Assembly (NCBI GenBank): GCA_030833445.1
Contig: JAURHD010000005.1
Span: 120,494-184,493, forward strand
From: Cephaloticoccus sp.
GTDB taxonomy: Bacteria > Verrucomicrobiota > Verrucomicrobiia > Opitutales > Opitutaceae
Direction of reading: 5' to 3'
DNA length: 64,000 nt
Shown: piece after piece, positions 55,087 through 63,713 of the stretch
Layout of the letters: the number at the start of each line of letters is the position of its first letter
Numbering within the stretch: position 1 is the stretch's first letter
The notes under the pieces: generated by a model
What the model was told of the DNA's origin: nothing
Seen by the model: only the letters and a program-made list of their open reading frames with translations
Databases searched by the model: none
Position numbers and translations under genes: made by a program

Positions 55087-57672
55087 TTACTCTGTGGTCG
55101 CTGCGTCCTGATCGGTCTCCACTTGTTCGGTCAATTGCACCAAACTTTGGAGCGAGGAGAAATGCTGGCTCAGATCAAAGTCTCCGCCCAGCCCGCCGAT
55201 GAGCTTGTCGAAAAGGTCCTTCTTGTCGGCCTTCAACTCCTGGATGCGTTCCTCGATCGTGCCGCTCGTGACCATGCGGTAAACAAAGACGGTATTCGTC
55301 TGGCCGATCCGGTGCACGCGGTCGACCGCCTGCGCCTCGACGGCGGGATTCCACCAGGGATCCAGCAGGAAAACATAATCCGCGGCGTGCAGGGTGATAC
55401 CGGTGCCGGCCGCTTTGAGCGAAACCAACATCGCCGCCGCACCATCCGCCGTCTGGAAATCCTGCACCGGCTTCTGCCGGTCAAGGGTCATGCCGGTCAG
55501 TTCGAAACGCGCCAGATCCGGGAAATTTTCTTGCAGCGCCAGCTTCACCCGGTCGAGCAGCATCACAAACTGCGAGAAGATCACGACCTTGTGGCCGTTC
55601 TCGATCACCTCGGTCAGCTTCTCCATCAGCAGGTTGATCTTGCCGGAATCACTCAACGGCGATTTGCGCCATGGCAACATGTCGGGATCGCAGCAGGTCT
55701 GACGCAACCGCGTGAGCAAAGCCAGGAAGCCGAATGACTTTTCGCGCATCGCCGTGCCAACGTCATCGCCCAAGCGTTCGAGACCTTCCGCACAGGTGCG
55801 GGCGTATTCGGCGCGCTGCACATCGGTGAGCGGGCAAAGCAGATCCATCTCCACTTTCGGCGGCAGTTCCTTCGCCACTTCCTTCTTGGTGCGACGCAAA
55901 ATAAAGGGTGCCAGTTGCGTCCGCAGACGCACGACCGTGCCGTGCCGATCGGCGTTGAGTGCCGCCTCGAAAGCGGTGCGCGAACCGAGCAGGCCCGGCA
56001 ACAGGAAGCGGAAAATACTCCAGAGATCGAGCTGCCGGTTTTCCAGCGGGGTGCCGGTCAGCACGATTCGACGCTGGGCCCGCACGGCAAAGCAGGTCTG
56101 GGTGACCTTGGCGTCGGGGTTCTTGATGAATTGGCCTTCGTCGAGCACCGCGTAGCCGAATTCACATTGGGGCAACAGATCGCGGTGTTTACGCAACTGC
56201 GTGTAGCTCGCCAACCAGATCACGTTGTCCTTGTGCGTCGTGAAATCGTGGCCCGCCTTGATGATATCCACCTTCAGTTCCGGAAAGAAGCGGGCGATCT
56301 CATCCTGCCAAACCGGCACGACGCTCGCCGGACACACGACCAAGTTTGGTCGATCCGTCATCGGATGCGTCGCGAACAGGGTGATAATCTGCAGGGTCTT
56401 GCCGAGGCCCATTTCGTCGGCCAACAAGCCGTGGCAACCCACCCCGCCCAAGTGCGCGAGCCACTCGACACCGCGACGTTGATACGGGCGCAACAATTCC
56501 GGCAGGTCCGGCGGCGAATCCGGCGGCGCGAGCACGCGTTGCCGCCAGGCTTCAATCTCCGGCGTCAAGGTGAGCTTCAGCCGCACATCATTAAAAAGGG
56601 AGAATACCAGGTAAGGCGAAAGCGCGCCTTCGCCTTGGGTATCCTTGATGTTGCGCTGCCATGAGCGGTAGCTCTCCCACCGTTCGGCCGATAGGGAAAC
56701 AATGCCGAAATTGGGCAGGATCACCGGCTGGCCATCGTGCTTGAGCAGGGTCTTGATTTCGGCCGGCGAAAGCATTTTCTCCCCCGCCCGAAAAATCCAG
56801 CGCAGGTTGAGCGCGGTTTCCGCTGAGCCCCCATCAAAACCCGATGGCATGGCTTCCGCCACCGCCTCGATGTCGATGGCCCGCGTGCCTTTCAGCAAAT
56901 TCAACGACTTCTCATCGAGCTCGATCGCAAAGAGTTTTTTCCACGCCGGCAGGGTGCCTTTGAGAAAATTCGGGATCTCCACCAACGACTCCATCAGGTA
57001 TACTCCCGTGTCCTGATTGTATTGGAAGTGTGCCTTGCGCGCGTAGGCGGCCAACCCGATGAGCTTGGCGCGCTCACCGGAACTCACGTGGCCATTACCA
57101 TTGGCGTGGGCCTTGGCGCCGAGGGCCGGGTGTTTGGTTTTGCCGTCGTCATCCAGCCAACAAGCTTGGAAGGTAAGACCGGTGGTCTTGGTCTTAAAGA
57201 CCAGCAGCAACTTGCGCTTCTGGTCCGGTTGATCGGAGCTGCGTGCGGCACCGTTGCGCACCGGCTTGGTGCCGTTCGTGCCGTTGGCGGCAGCGTGTCC
57301 ATTGCGGCCATTGCTGCTGAAGTCCTCGGTGAAGGGCGGGATTTCGTCAGCCACCAGTTCTTCGATCTCATGCAACCCGGCGACGGCCAAGGCCCGGGCA
57401 ATTTCCATATCAGTGGTGGAGGAACGCACGGAAATGCCTTTCTCCCCTTCCCACTCGATTACCGCGTATTCATCCTTTTTCTCGATCCGCCGGTGAATAA
57501 TGGCGTCCTTGTCGGTCAATTCCAATTCCCGCACTTCACCATCGCGATAAAGTTTACGGCCGGACTCGAGCTGACTGTCGCTAAACGCGATCGACCAGTC
57601 ATTTTCGAGTTTACCGAACCAGAATTCGAGAGATTGAGGGGTATATACGCGCTTGGGCCCGTGCGATTGCAT
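55087..57672 (-). CDS. SNF2-family DEAD/DEAH-box ATPase
   Basis: 861 aa from ATG 57670-57672. N-terminal 1-330 is a variable region with a Gly/Asn/Ala-rich linker near 130-160. SNF2 motor from about 400: GLLADEMGLGKTLQIITLF (motif I), VLDEGQFIKN (motif II, DEGQ instead of the usual DEAQ/DEAH), VLTGTPLENR (III), then helicase C with LLMEKLTEVIENGHKVVIFS, LKAAGTGITLHAADYVFLLD and VDRVHRIGQTNTVFVYRMV (V-VI). Probable dsDNA translocase remodelling protein-DNA complexes. Several in-frame upstream starts exist. Divergent from the glycosyltransferase operon. Confidence 0.93.
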   Translation of the reverse strand: MQSHGPKRVYTPQSLEFWFGKLENDWSIAFSDSQLESGRKLYRDGEVRELELTDKDAIIHRRIEKKDEYAVIEWEGEKGISVRSSTTDMEIARALAVAGLHEIEELVADEIPPFTEDFSSNGRNGHAAANGTNGTKPVRNGAARSSDQPDQKRKLLLVFKTKTTGLTFQACWLDDDGKTKHPALGAKAHANGNGHVSSGERAKLIGLAAYARKAHFQYNQDTGVYLMESLVEIPNFLKGTLPAWKKLFAIELDEKSLNLLKGTRAIDIEAVAEAMPSGFDGGSAETALNLRWIFRAGEKMLSPAEIKTLLKHDGQPVILPNFGIVSLSAERWESYRSWQRNIKDTQGEGALSPYLVFSLFNDVRLKLTLTPEIEAWRQRVLAPPDSPPDLPELLRPYQRRGVEWLAHLGGVGCHGLLADEMGLGKTLQIITLFATHPMTDRPNLVVCPASVVPVWQDEIARFFPELKVDIIKAGHDFTTHKDNVIWLASYTQLRKHRDLLPQCEFGYAVLDEGQFIKNPDAKVTQTCFAVRAQRRIVLTGTPLENRQLDLWSIFRFLLPGLLGSRTAFEAALNADRHGTVVRLRTQLAPFILRRTKKEVAKELPPKVEMDLLCPLTDVQRAEYARTCAEGLERLGDDVGTAMREKSFGFLALLTRLRQTCCDPDMLPWRKSPLSDSGKINLLMEKLTEVIENGHKVVIFSQFVMLLDRVKLALQENFPDLARFELTGMTLDRQKPVQDFQTADGAAAMLVSLKAAGTGITLHAADYVFLLDPWWNPAVEAQAVDRVHRIGQTNTVFVYRMVTSGTIEERIQELKADKKDLFDKLIGGLGGDFDLSQHFSSLQSLVQLTEQVETDQDAATTE

Positions 57673-57830
57673 CCAAGTAAAAGACGAAAACCTAGAAGTC
57701 ACTGAAGCTGGTGCAACTACGAATTGCGGCTGATTTGAGACTTTGCACATTTGCCCGATTCGTAACCCAATCGACACGCTTTTGTGACGAATCTAGCGCA
57801 AAATCGGCCTGTTTAAGCAAATCTAGCCCT

Positions 57831-58973
57831 GTGAAACTCGCCATCGTAAGCGAAACATTCCCGCCTGAGGTCAACGGCGTCGCCATGACTTTTGGGACCA
57901 TCGCGCGGGAATTGGGTCGCCGGGGCCACGAAGTCACGATCTATCGGCCCCAGCGGGATGATCTACCGGCGGCCGGCACAGTCGCAGAATACCGGGAAGT
58001 CCCCATGCGGGGCATGCAAATCCCCGGTTACCCTTTGCTCCGCTTGGGCCTGCCGGCCCGGATGCGCCTGAAGCACTACTGGCGACAAGACCGGCCCGAT
58101 TTGGTCCACGTCGTTACTGAAGGCCCCCTCGGAGCCACCGCCGTGAGTGCTGCCCGTGCCCTCGGTCTGCCGGTTACTTCGAGCTTTCACACCAATTTTC
58201 ACGCCTACACCCGCGACTACGGATTCAGCCTCCTCCACCCCATCGTCCTGTGGTGGTTGCGCCGCGTGCACAACCGCACCCTCCGCACCTTCGCACCAAC
58301 CGATGAACTCTGCGCCGAATTGCGCGACCTCGGTTTCAACGACATGCACCTGCTCTCCCGCGGCGTGGATATCGACTGCTTCTCGCCGGATCGCAGATCA
58401 GAGGAATTGCGTGCATCTTGGGGAGCCGGTCCGGACAACCCCGTCGTGATGCACGTCGGTCGCATGGCCCCGGAAAAAAATTACGATCTGCTCTTCAAGT
58501 GCTTCGCGGCGATGCACGCGGCCAACCCGCGTCTCAAGTTCGTCCTCGCCGGGGACGGACCGCTCCGTGAATCGCTGATCAAGGCGCATCCCGAATGTCA
58601 TTTCGCCGGATTCTATTCACGGCAAGAGATCGGTCGTTACTACGCGTCGTCCGACATTTATATCCACGCGAGTTTGACCGAGACGTTTGGCAATGTGTTG
58701 ACCGAGGCCATGGCCAGCGGACTCGCCGTCGCCGGTTTCGATTACGCCGCGGCCCGACAATTCGTGCGCGATCGGGATAACGGACTCGTGGTGCCCTGCG
58801 ATCAACCCGATGCCCTCGTGGCCGCCGCAGTCGAGCTCGCCACCGATCCGGACCTACGTGCTCGTGTCCGGAAAGCCGCACGGCACGGTTTCGAAAAACA
58901 ATCCTGGAGTCACGTCATCGGCCGGTTCGAGGGTGACCTGCTCGCCGCCGCCAATCTAGGCGGCACCGTATGA
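57831..58973 (+). CDS. GT4-family glycosyltransferase
   Basis: 380 aa from a GTG at 57831, where the family start KLAIVSETFPPEVNG begins. GT-B fold: N-terminal acceptor domain with VTSSFHTNFHAY, C-terminal nucleotide-sugar domain with VMHVGRMAPEKNYDLL, LAGDGPLRESL, and the EX7E motif in ASLTETFGNVLTEAMASGL. Resembles alpha-mannosyl/glucosyl transferases acting on lipid acceptors (MgtA/GtfA type). Stop overlaps the next start as ATGA: translational coupling with the MGDG-synthase-like gene. Confidence 0.92.
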   Translation: MKLAIVSETFPPEVNGVAMTFGTIARELGRRGHEVTIYRPQRDDLPAAGTVAEYREVPMRGMQIPGYPLLRLGLPARMRLKHYWRQDRPDLVHVVTEGPLGATAVSAARALGLPVTSSFHTNFHAYTRDYGFSLLHPIVLWWLRRVHNRTLRTFAPTDELCAELRDLGFNDMHLLSRGVDIDCFSPDRRSEELRASWGAGPDNPVVMHVGRMAPEKNYDLLFKCFAAMHAANPRLKFVLAGDGPLRESLIKAHPECHFAGFYSRQEIGRYYASSDIYIHASLTETFGNVLTEAMASGLAVAGFDYAAARQFVRDRDNGLVVPCDQPDALVAAAVELATDPDLRARVRKAARHGFEKQSWSHVIGRFEGDLLAAANLGGTV

Positions 58974-60142
58974 ACCGCGTCATCATCCTCACCGCCGGTT
59001 ATGGCGAAGGTCATAACGCCGCCGCGCGCAATCTCGCCACCGCGTTAGATGCGCAGGGTGGCGCGGGTACGGCCGAGGTCGTGGATCTGTTCGCCCTGGT
59101 TTCACCTCGCCTCAATGCCATCGCGCGTCGCGGCTACCTCGCGATGATCAACCACACACCGAAACTGTGGAGTGCGTTCTACTCGTGGATTGATCGCAGC
59201 CGACCCTTCCCGCGTCACCTCTGGTTTCTGCGCAAAGAGTTGGCCCTGCTCCGCGAGCTCATCGCGCGTGAAAAACCCACGGCGATCTGCAGCACCTACC
59301 CGGTCTATGCATTTCTGTTGGAGCGACTCACCAGCGAAGGATCGCTCAAGGCGCCCTACTACAACATCGTCACCGATTCGATTAGCATCAATTCGCTCTG
59401 GTGGTTGCCGCAGTGCCACGGCTGGTATCTGCCCAATGTAGAATCGGCCCAGATCATCGCCGATGCCGGCCGCGATCCCCACCGGTTGCACACCTTCGGT
59501 TTTCCTGTGCAACCCGTCTTCGCGGAACAGGCCGCCACCCTGCAGCCGCCCAATCTCGCGACCGGTCACAACCCGCGCATCCTCTATATCGTCAACTCCG
59601 GTTCATGGCATGCGGAAACCACCGCCCAGCTGCTCATGGCCGAAACCAATTGGGAAATCACCTGCGCGGTCGGCCGAGACATTAGACTGCGACGGCGACT
59701 CGAACAGCTCGCCGCCCATCGCCGCACCCCGACCACCATCCTCGGTTGGACCGACCAGATACCGCAGCTGATGATGACGCATCATGCCGTGGTAAGCAAA
59801 GCTGGTGGCGCCACCACCCAGGAAGCGATCGCCGCGCGCTGTCCGATGATCGTCAATCAGATCATCCCCGGGCAGGAAGAAGGGAACTACGAATTACTCC
59901 GTCGACACGACATCGGCGGTCACGCCCCCAACCCCATGGCCGTCGTCACCACCTTGCGACAAGGTTTTGCCAGTGGTGGCAATCTCTGGCGCAACTGGCG
60001 GCGCAGTCTCGACAACCTCGCCCGCCCGCAGGCCGCCGCCGACATCGCCCGGCACATCCTGGGACAACCGGCCGCCGATAGTCCTCGCCCCACGCCCGAG
60101 AGCACCAAACCACGACCACTCATCGCCACCAGCCATGGATAA
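58970..60142 (+). CDS. MGDG synthase/MurG-like glycosyltransferase
   Basis: 390 aa. N-terminal domain as in MGDG synthases and UgtP (ILTAGYGEGHNAAARNLATAL, INHTPKLWSAFYSW, AICSTYPVYAFLLERL); C-terminal glycosyltransferase 28 domain with KAGGATTQEAIAARCPMIVN and IIPGQEEGNYELL. Likely transfers a sugar to diacylglycerol or a glycolipid. Second gene of a tight three-gene operon; overlaps the next gene by 8 nt. Confidence 0.9.
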   Translation: MNRVIILTAGYGEGHNAAARNLATALDAQGGAGTAEVVDLFALVSPRLNAIARRGYLAMINHTPKLWSAFYSWIDRSRPFPRHLWFLRKELALLRELIAREKPTAICSTYPVYAFLLERLTSEGSLKAPYYNIVTDSISINSLWWLPQCHGWYLPNVESAQIIADAGRDPHRLHTFGFPVQPVFAEQAATLQPPNLATGHNPRILYIVNSGSWHAETTAQLLMAETNWEITCAVGRDIRLRRRLEQLAAHRRTPTTILGWTDQIPQLMMTHHAVVSKAGGATTQEAIAARCPMIVNQIIPGQEEGNYELLRRHDIGGHAPNPMAVVTTLRQGFASGGNLWRNWRRSLDNLARPQAAADIARHILGQPAADSPRPTPESTKPRPLIATSHG

Positions 60143-60935
60143 AAAACTGCTCCATGTCCGCACCGTGATTCTCTCCGACGTCCATCTCGGCACGCCGGAT
60201 TGCAAGATCGAGGAAGTAAACCACTTCCTTCGTCACATCCGCTGCGATAAGCTCATCCTCAATGGCGACATCATCGACGGCTGGCAGCTGCGACGCGCCG
60301 GTCAGTGGACCAAGGCTCACACCCGCTTCGTCCGCATCGTGCTGAAGAAACTCGAAAAGCGTGACACCGAGATCATTTACCTGCGCGGCAATCACGACGA
60401 CGTGCTCACGGCCTTTCTGCCGATGGAATTCGCCGGTCTCTCGATCGTCGAGGACTACATTCACGAAGGCCCGCGCGGCCGCTACCTTGTGTTGCACGGC
60501 GACGTGTTCGATACCGTCACCAAGAACTTCGTCTTCCTCGCCCACCTCGGTGACTGGGGCTACCGCGCGCTGCTCAAGATTAACCGGATCTACAACGCCT
60601 ACCGCGCCTGGCGCGGCAAGGAATACTGGTCGCTTAGCAAAGCCATCAAGGCCCGGGTGAAGGAAGCGGTGAACCATGTATCCAACTTTGAGGAGCACAT
60701 CGCGAAACTCGCGGCTGACCGCGAATGTGTCGGCGTGATGTGCGGCCATATCCACACCCCCGCGGACAAGATGCTGGGCGACGTGCACTACCTCAATTCC
60801 GGCGATTGGGTCGAGTCCCTCACGGCCATCGTCGAACATCACGATGGTCGCTACGAGCTCGTGAACTATGCCGACTTTGTGCAAACTTACCCGGCTCCAG
60901 TCGTCGAGTCCCCGGTCGAACAAGTGGAGGCCTAA
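60135..60935 (+). CDS. LpxH-like metallophosphoesterase
   Basis: 266 aa from ATG 60135. Calcineurin-type site: LSDVHLGTPD (Asp-x-His), LILNGDIIDGW (GDxxD), YLRGNHDDVL (GNHD), VLHGDVFD, and MCGHIHTP (GHxH). Resembles UDP-2,3-diacylglucosamine hydrolase (LpxH/LpxI-replacing type) but such proteins in glycosyltransferase operons may act on other glyco- or phospholipids. Last gene of the operon. Confidence 0.88.
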   Translation: MDKKLLHVRTVILSDVHLGTPDCKIEEVNHFLRHIRCDKLILNGDIIDGWQLRRAGQWTKAHTRFVRIVLKKLEKRDTEIIYLRGNHDDVLTAFLPMEFAGLSIVEDYIHEGPRGRYLVLHGDVFDTVTKNFVFLAHLGDWGYRALLKINRIYNAYRAWRGKEYWSLSKAIKARVKEAVNHVSNFEEHIAKLAADRECVGVMCGHIHTPADKMLGDVHYLNSGDWVESLTAIVEHHDGRYELVNYADFVQTYPAPVVESPVEQVEA

Positions 60936-61033
60936 GCCGCGCGTTGTTTAGACGCTCCCCACCAGCCAACCCCAGGGGCGACACCGTAGTTTTGGCTCCC
61001 CAACGGCTGCGATATCGGTAGCGTTTTGCGGAT

Positions 61034-62800
61034 ATGCCCCACCCCGACTGGCGTCACATTTCCAATGGACGCGAAATCCCCACCGAATACTACAGCGATC
61101 AGCCCTACTTGATTCAAACCGACGACGGCGCGTGGGTTTGCACCCTCACCACCGGACCCGGCGAGGAAGGCAATGGCGGCCAACACGTCGTTGCCCTGCG
61201 CAGTGAAGATCGCGGACTCACTTGGTCAGCCCCGGTCGATATCGAACCGTCTTCCGGTCCCGAGGCCTCCTACGCCGTGATCACCAAGGTGCCGTCCGGC
61301 CGCCTCTACGTTTTCTACAACCACAACTCGGACAATCATCGTAGCGTCAAAGCCGACAACCCGCCTTACAAGGACGGCTTGTGCCTGCGCGTCGACTCGA
61401 TCGGTTACTACGTCTTCAAATTCAGTGACGATCACGGCCGCACCTGGTCCGCCCAACGCTACCCCATCGCCGTGCGGGAGTTTGCGATTGATCGCAAAAA
61501 TGCCGACGGCGGCAAGTTGCGCTATTTCTGGAATGTCGGCCGCCCCTTCACCCATCGCGGTGCGGTGTTTGTCTCGCTCCACAAGGTCGGCGGATTCGGT
61601 GAAGGCTTCTTCACTTCATCCGAAGGCGTGCTCCTCCGCAGCGCCAATCTGCTCACCGAATCCGATCCCGCCAAAATCACTTGGGAAACCCTCCCCGATG
61701 GCGACCACGGCATCAAGGTCGCCCCGCGCGGCGGCCCCATCTCCGAGGAACACAGTTACTGTGTGCTCAGTGACGAAACCTTTCACGTCGTCTTCCGCAC
61801 GACGGACGGCCACCCCGCCTGCGCTTACAGTCGCGACGAAGGTCACACCTGGTCGATTCCGCAGTATCAAACCTTTGCCGACAGCCGGATGATGAAGCAT
61901 CCGCGCGCCGCCAACTTTGCGTGGAAACTCAAGAACGGGAAATTCCTCTACTGGTTCCACAACCACGGCGGCACGTGGTATGACGACCGCAATCCCGTGT
62001 GGCTCTGCGGCGGCACCGAAGTAGATGGACCGGACGGCAAACGCATCGCCTGGTCGCAACCCGAAATTTTTCTCTACGACGACGACACCTACATCCGGAT
62101 GAGTTATCCCGATCTCATTGAGGAGGACGGCGAGGTCTGGATCACCGAGACGCAAAAAGACCAAGCCCGCGTCCATCTCGTCAAACCCGCCCTGCTTCAA
62201 GCACTGTGGAATGAGAAACCCGCGACCGACATTGTGCGGGACGGTCTCGTGCTGGAACTCTCCGGAACCGGCAATCGGCACAGCCCCACTCCCATGCCCA
62301 AGTTGCCAGACTTTACCGATCGCGACTGGCACCGCGCCGATTACGGCCAGGACAATCTGCGCAACGGATTCAGCCTCGATTTAGCGTTCAAGCTCTCCGC
62401 GCTCAGCACCGGCCAAGTCCTCCTCGATACGCGCACTGCCATCGGTCAAGGCCTCGCCTTGGTCACAACGGATCGCGGCACGATTGAACTCGTCCTCAAC
62501 GATGGCCGCACCGAAAGCCGCTGGGATTGCGATCCCGGACTGATCAAAACCGGTCAACGGCACCACCTCACCGCGATCGTCGACGGCGGACCGCACATCA
62601 TCTCATTCGTGCTTGATGGTCGATTCTGCGATGGCGGCAGCGCCCGTCAATTCGGTTGGGGACGCTTCAGCCGGGATCTGCGGCATGCCCAAGGCAGCGA
62701 CACCCTGCGCCTCGGCCCGGGGCTCACATCGCTGCGCATTTACAACCGCGCCCTCCTCACCGCCGAGGCCATCGCGAACAGCCAGGCGATGGGCTGCTGA
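61034..62800 (+). CDS. sialidase-family beta-propeller protein with C-terminal LamG-like domain
   Basis: 588 aa. Repeated Asp-box motifs SEDRGLTWS, SDDHGRTWS and SRDEGHTWS mark the blades of a six-bladed propeller (residues 1-390). Residues 400-588 form a jelly-roll LamG/concanavalin-like domain (LDLAFKLSALSTGQVLLDTR; LRLGPGLTSLRIYNRAL). No signal peptide, so cytoplasmic unless exported by another route, like the two heparinase-like proteins. Catalytic residues of true neuraminidases cannot be assigned; the substrate may not be sialic acid. Confidence 0.85.
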   Translation: MPHPDWRHISNGREIPTEYYSDQPYLIQTDDGAWVCTLTTGPGEEGNGGQHVVALRSEDRGLTWSAPVDIEPSSGPEASYAVITKVPSGRLYVFYNHNSDNHRSVKADNPPYKDGLCLRVDSIGYYVFKFSDDHGRTWSAQRYPIAVREFAIDRKNADGGKLRYFWNVGRPFTHRGAVFVSLHKVGGFGEGFFTSSEGVLLRSANLLTESDPAKITWETLPDGDHGIKVAPRGGPISEEHSYCVLSDETFHVVFRTTDGHPACAYSRDEGHTWSIPQYQTFADSRMMKHPRAANFAWKLKNGKFLYWFHNHGGTWYDDRNPVWLCGGTEVDGPDGKRIAWSQPEIFLYDDDTYIRMSYPDLIEEDGEVWITETQKDQARVHLVKPALLQALWNEKPATDIVRDGLVLELSGTGNRHSPTPMPKLPDFTDRDWHRADYGQDNLRNGFSLDLAFKLSALSTGQVLLDTRTAIGQGLALVTTDRGTIELVLNDGRTESRWDCDPGLIKTGQRHHLTAIVDGGPHIISFVLDGRFCDGGSARQFGWGRFSRDLRHAQGSDTLRLGPGLTSLRIYNRALLTAEAIANSQAMGC

Positions 62801-62847
62801 GCCGTGCGGCCATCGTCTCTGAGCTCAGTCGTGACCGAACAGAACAC

Positions 62848-63204
62848 ATGAAAGCACGAGTTGAAGCCTTTAAGCATGCATTCCGAGGAGCCCGCACGCT
62901 AATCGCCACTCAGCCGCACGCGAAATTTCATGCAGCGGCAACAAGTGTGGTTATAATCTTGGGATTCGCTTATCGAATTTCCGCACTCGAATGGGCCTTG
63001 ATCGTATTCTCCATTTTCATCGTGTGGCTCGTCGAAGCAGTAAATACCGCGATCGAGTTTCTAGCCGATGAAATCAGTCTCGAGTGGCGCGAGCGCATAA
63101 AGCACGCGAAGGACATCGCCGCGTTCTCAGTGCTCGCCGCAGCCATCGGCGCGGCTACGATCGGAGTTCTGGTTTTTGCACCATACTTTACCGGCCGATC
63201 ATGA
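62848..63204 (+). CDS. dgkA: diacylglycerol kinase DgkA
   Basis: Phosphorylates diacylglycerol or undecaprenol in the inner membrane. 118 aa, three helices: FHAAATSVVIILGFAY, WALIVFSIFIVWLVEAVNTA and FSVLAAAIGAATIGVLVF; the conserved EAVNTAIEFLADEIS corresponds to the catalytic Glu-x-x-Asn-Ser/Thr-Ala-x-Glu block. Base composition appears more AT-rich than the sialidase gene before it. An attC-like hairpin follows 7 nt after its stop. Confidence 0.9.
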   Translation: MKARVEAFKHAFRGARTLIATQPHAKFHAAATSVVIILGFAYRISALEWALIVFSIFIVWLVEAVNTAIEFLADEISLEWRERIKHAKDIAAFSVLAAAIGAATIGVLVFAPYFTGRS

Positions 63205-63211
63205 AAAAAGA

Positions 63212-63285
63212 GCCCATCCAGTCGCCCGAGCCAACGAGCACCGCCGCTCCGCGTCGGCGCTCGCGGCTCAGCTAAAACGATAGGC
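63212..63285 (+). other. integron attC-like imperfect palindrome
   Basis: Outer ends GCCCATC (63212-63218) and GATAGGC (63279-63285) are complementary except one T-C/G-type pair, mirroring attC R'' (RYYYAAC) and R' (GTTRRRY) but with AAC/GTT both changed to ATC/GAT. Between them nested arms GAGCC/GGCTC, GAGC/GCTC and GCCG/CGGC (63228-63269) fold into one bulged stem with unpaired bases on one side, like a bottom-strand attC. No integrase gene is in view. Confidence 0.45.
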
Positions 63286-63298
63286 GGACAAAATCGTC

Positions 63299-63562
63299 AT
63301 GCAGCCACCCCATTTCCGCCTATTAGCAGGTAGCGCCTGGAAGAGAGCTTCGGCCGCTGTGGCTGTCGCGTTTTTCGCCTATTCTGTCTGGCAGCTTGTC
63401 GTTCTTAAGAAAGAAGACCGTGTGGCAGCCCTGTTACTCGTGATTTCATTCCTCGTCATCTTCGGCCTCAGCATTTCCGATGCATTTAGACGCCGAAGGG
63501 AGTTGCTCGAGTGGTCGCAGAAAGAGCCGATCCAGCAGTTAGAGACAACGCGCGGGAAGTGA
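63299..63562 (+). CDS. small two-helix membrane protein, unknown
   Basis: 87 aa; two hydrophobic helices (residues 16-35 ASAAVAVAFFAYSVWQLVVL, and 43-60 AALLLVISFLVIFGLSI) and a charged C-terminus (RRRRELLEWSQKEP). No known domain recognised. Begins 13 nt after the attC-like element on the same strand, as expected for a cassette gene. No function assigned. Confidence 0.65.
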   Translation: MQPPHFRLLAGSAWKRASAAVAVAFFAYSVWQLVVLKKEDRVAALLLVISFLVIFGLSISDAFRRRRELLEWSQKEPIQQLETTRGK

Positions 63563-63713
63563 CCGTAATACGTATGGCCCAACTCCGCTCAGCATCCCAC
63601 CTGATTTCAGGTCCTCCGCACGCTCGCCCGCGCGTGTCTCACCTATCCGTGAAGTGATTTTCATCCAGGTAAGCGCAGCTGTGAGGCATCTCTAAACTGG
63701 ATCTTCGATTCAC

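Noticed and set aside
63577..63687. Second attC-like pair GCCCAAC...GTGAGGC
   Set aside because: The R'' half matches but the R' half has a mismatch in the GTT core and the inner arms do not pair well. Left as a hint in the integron finding, not called.
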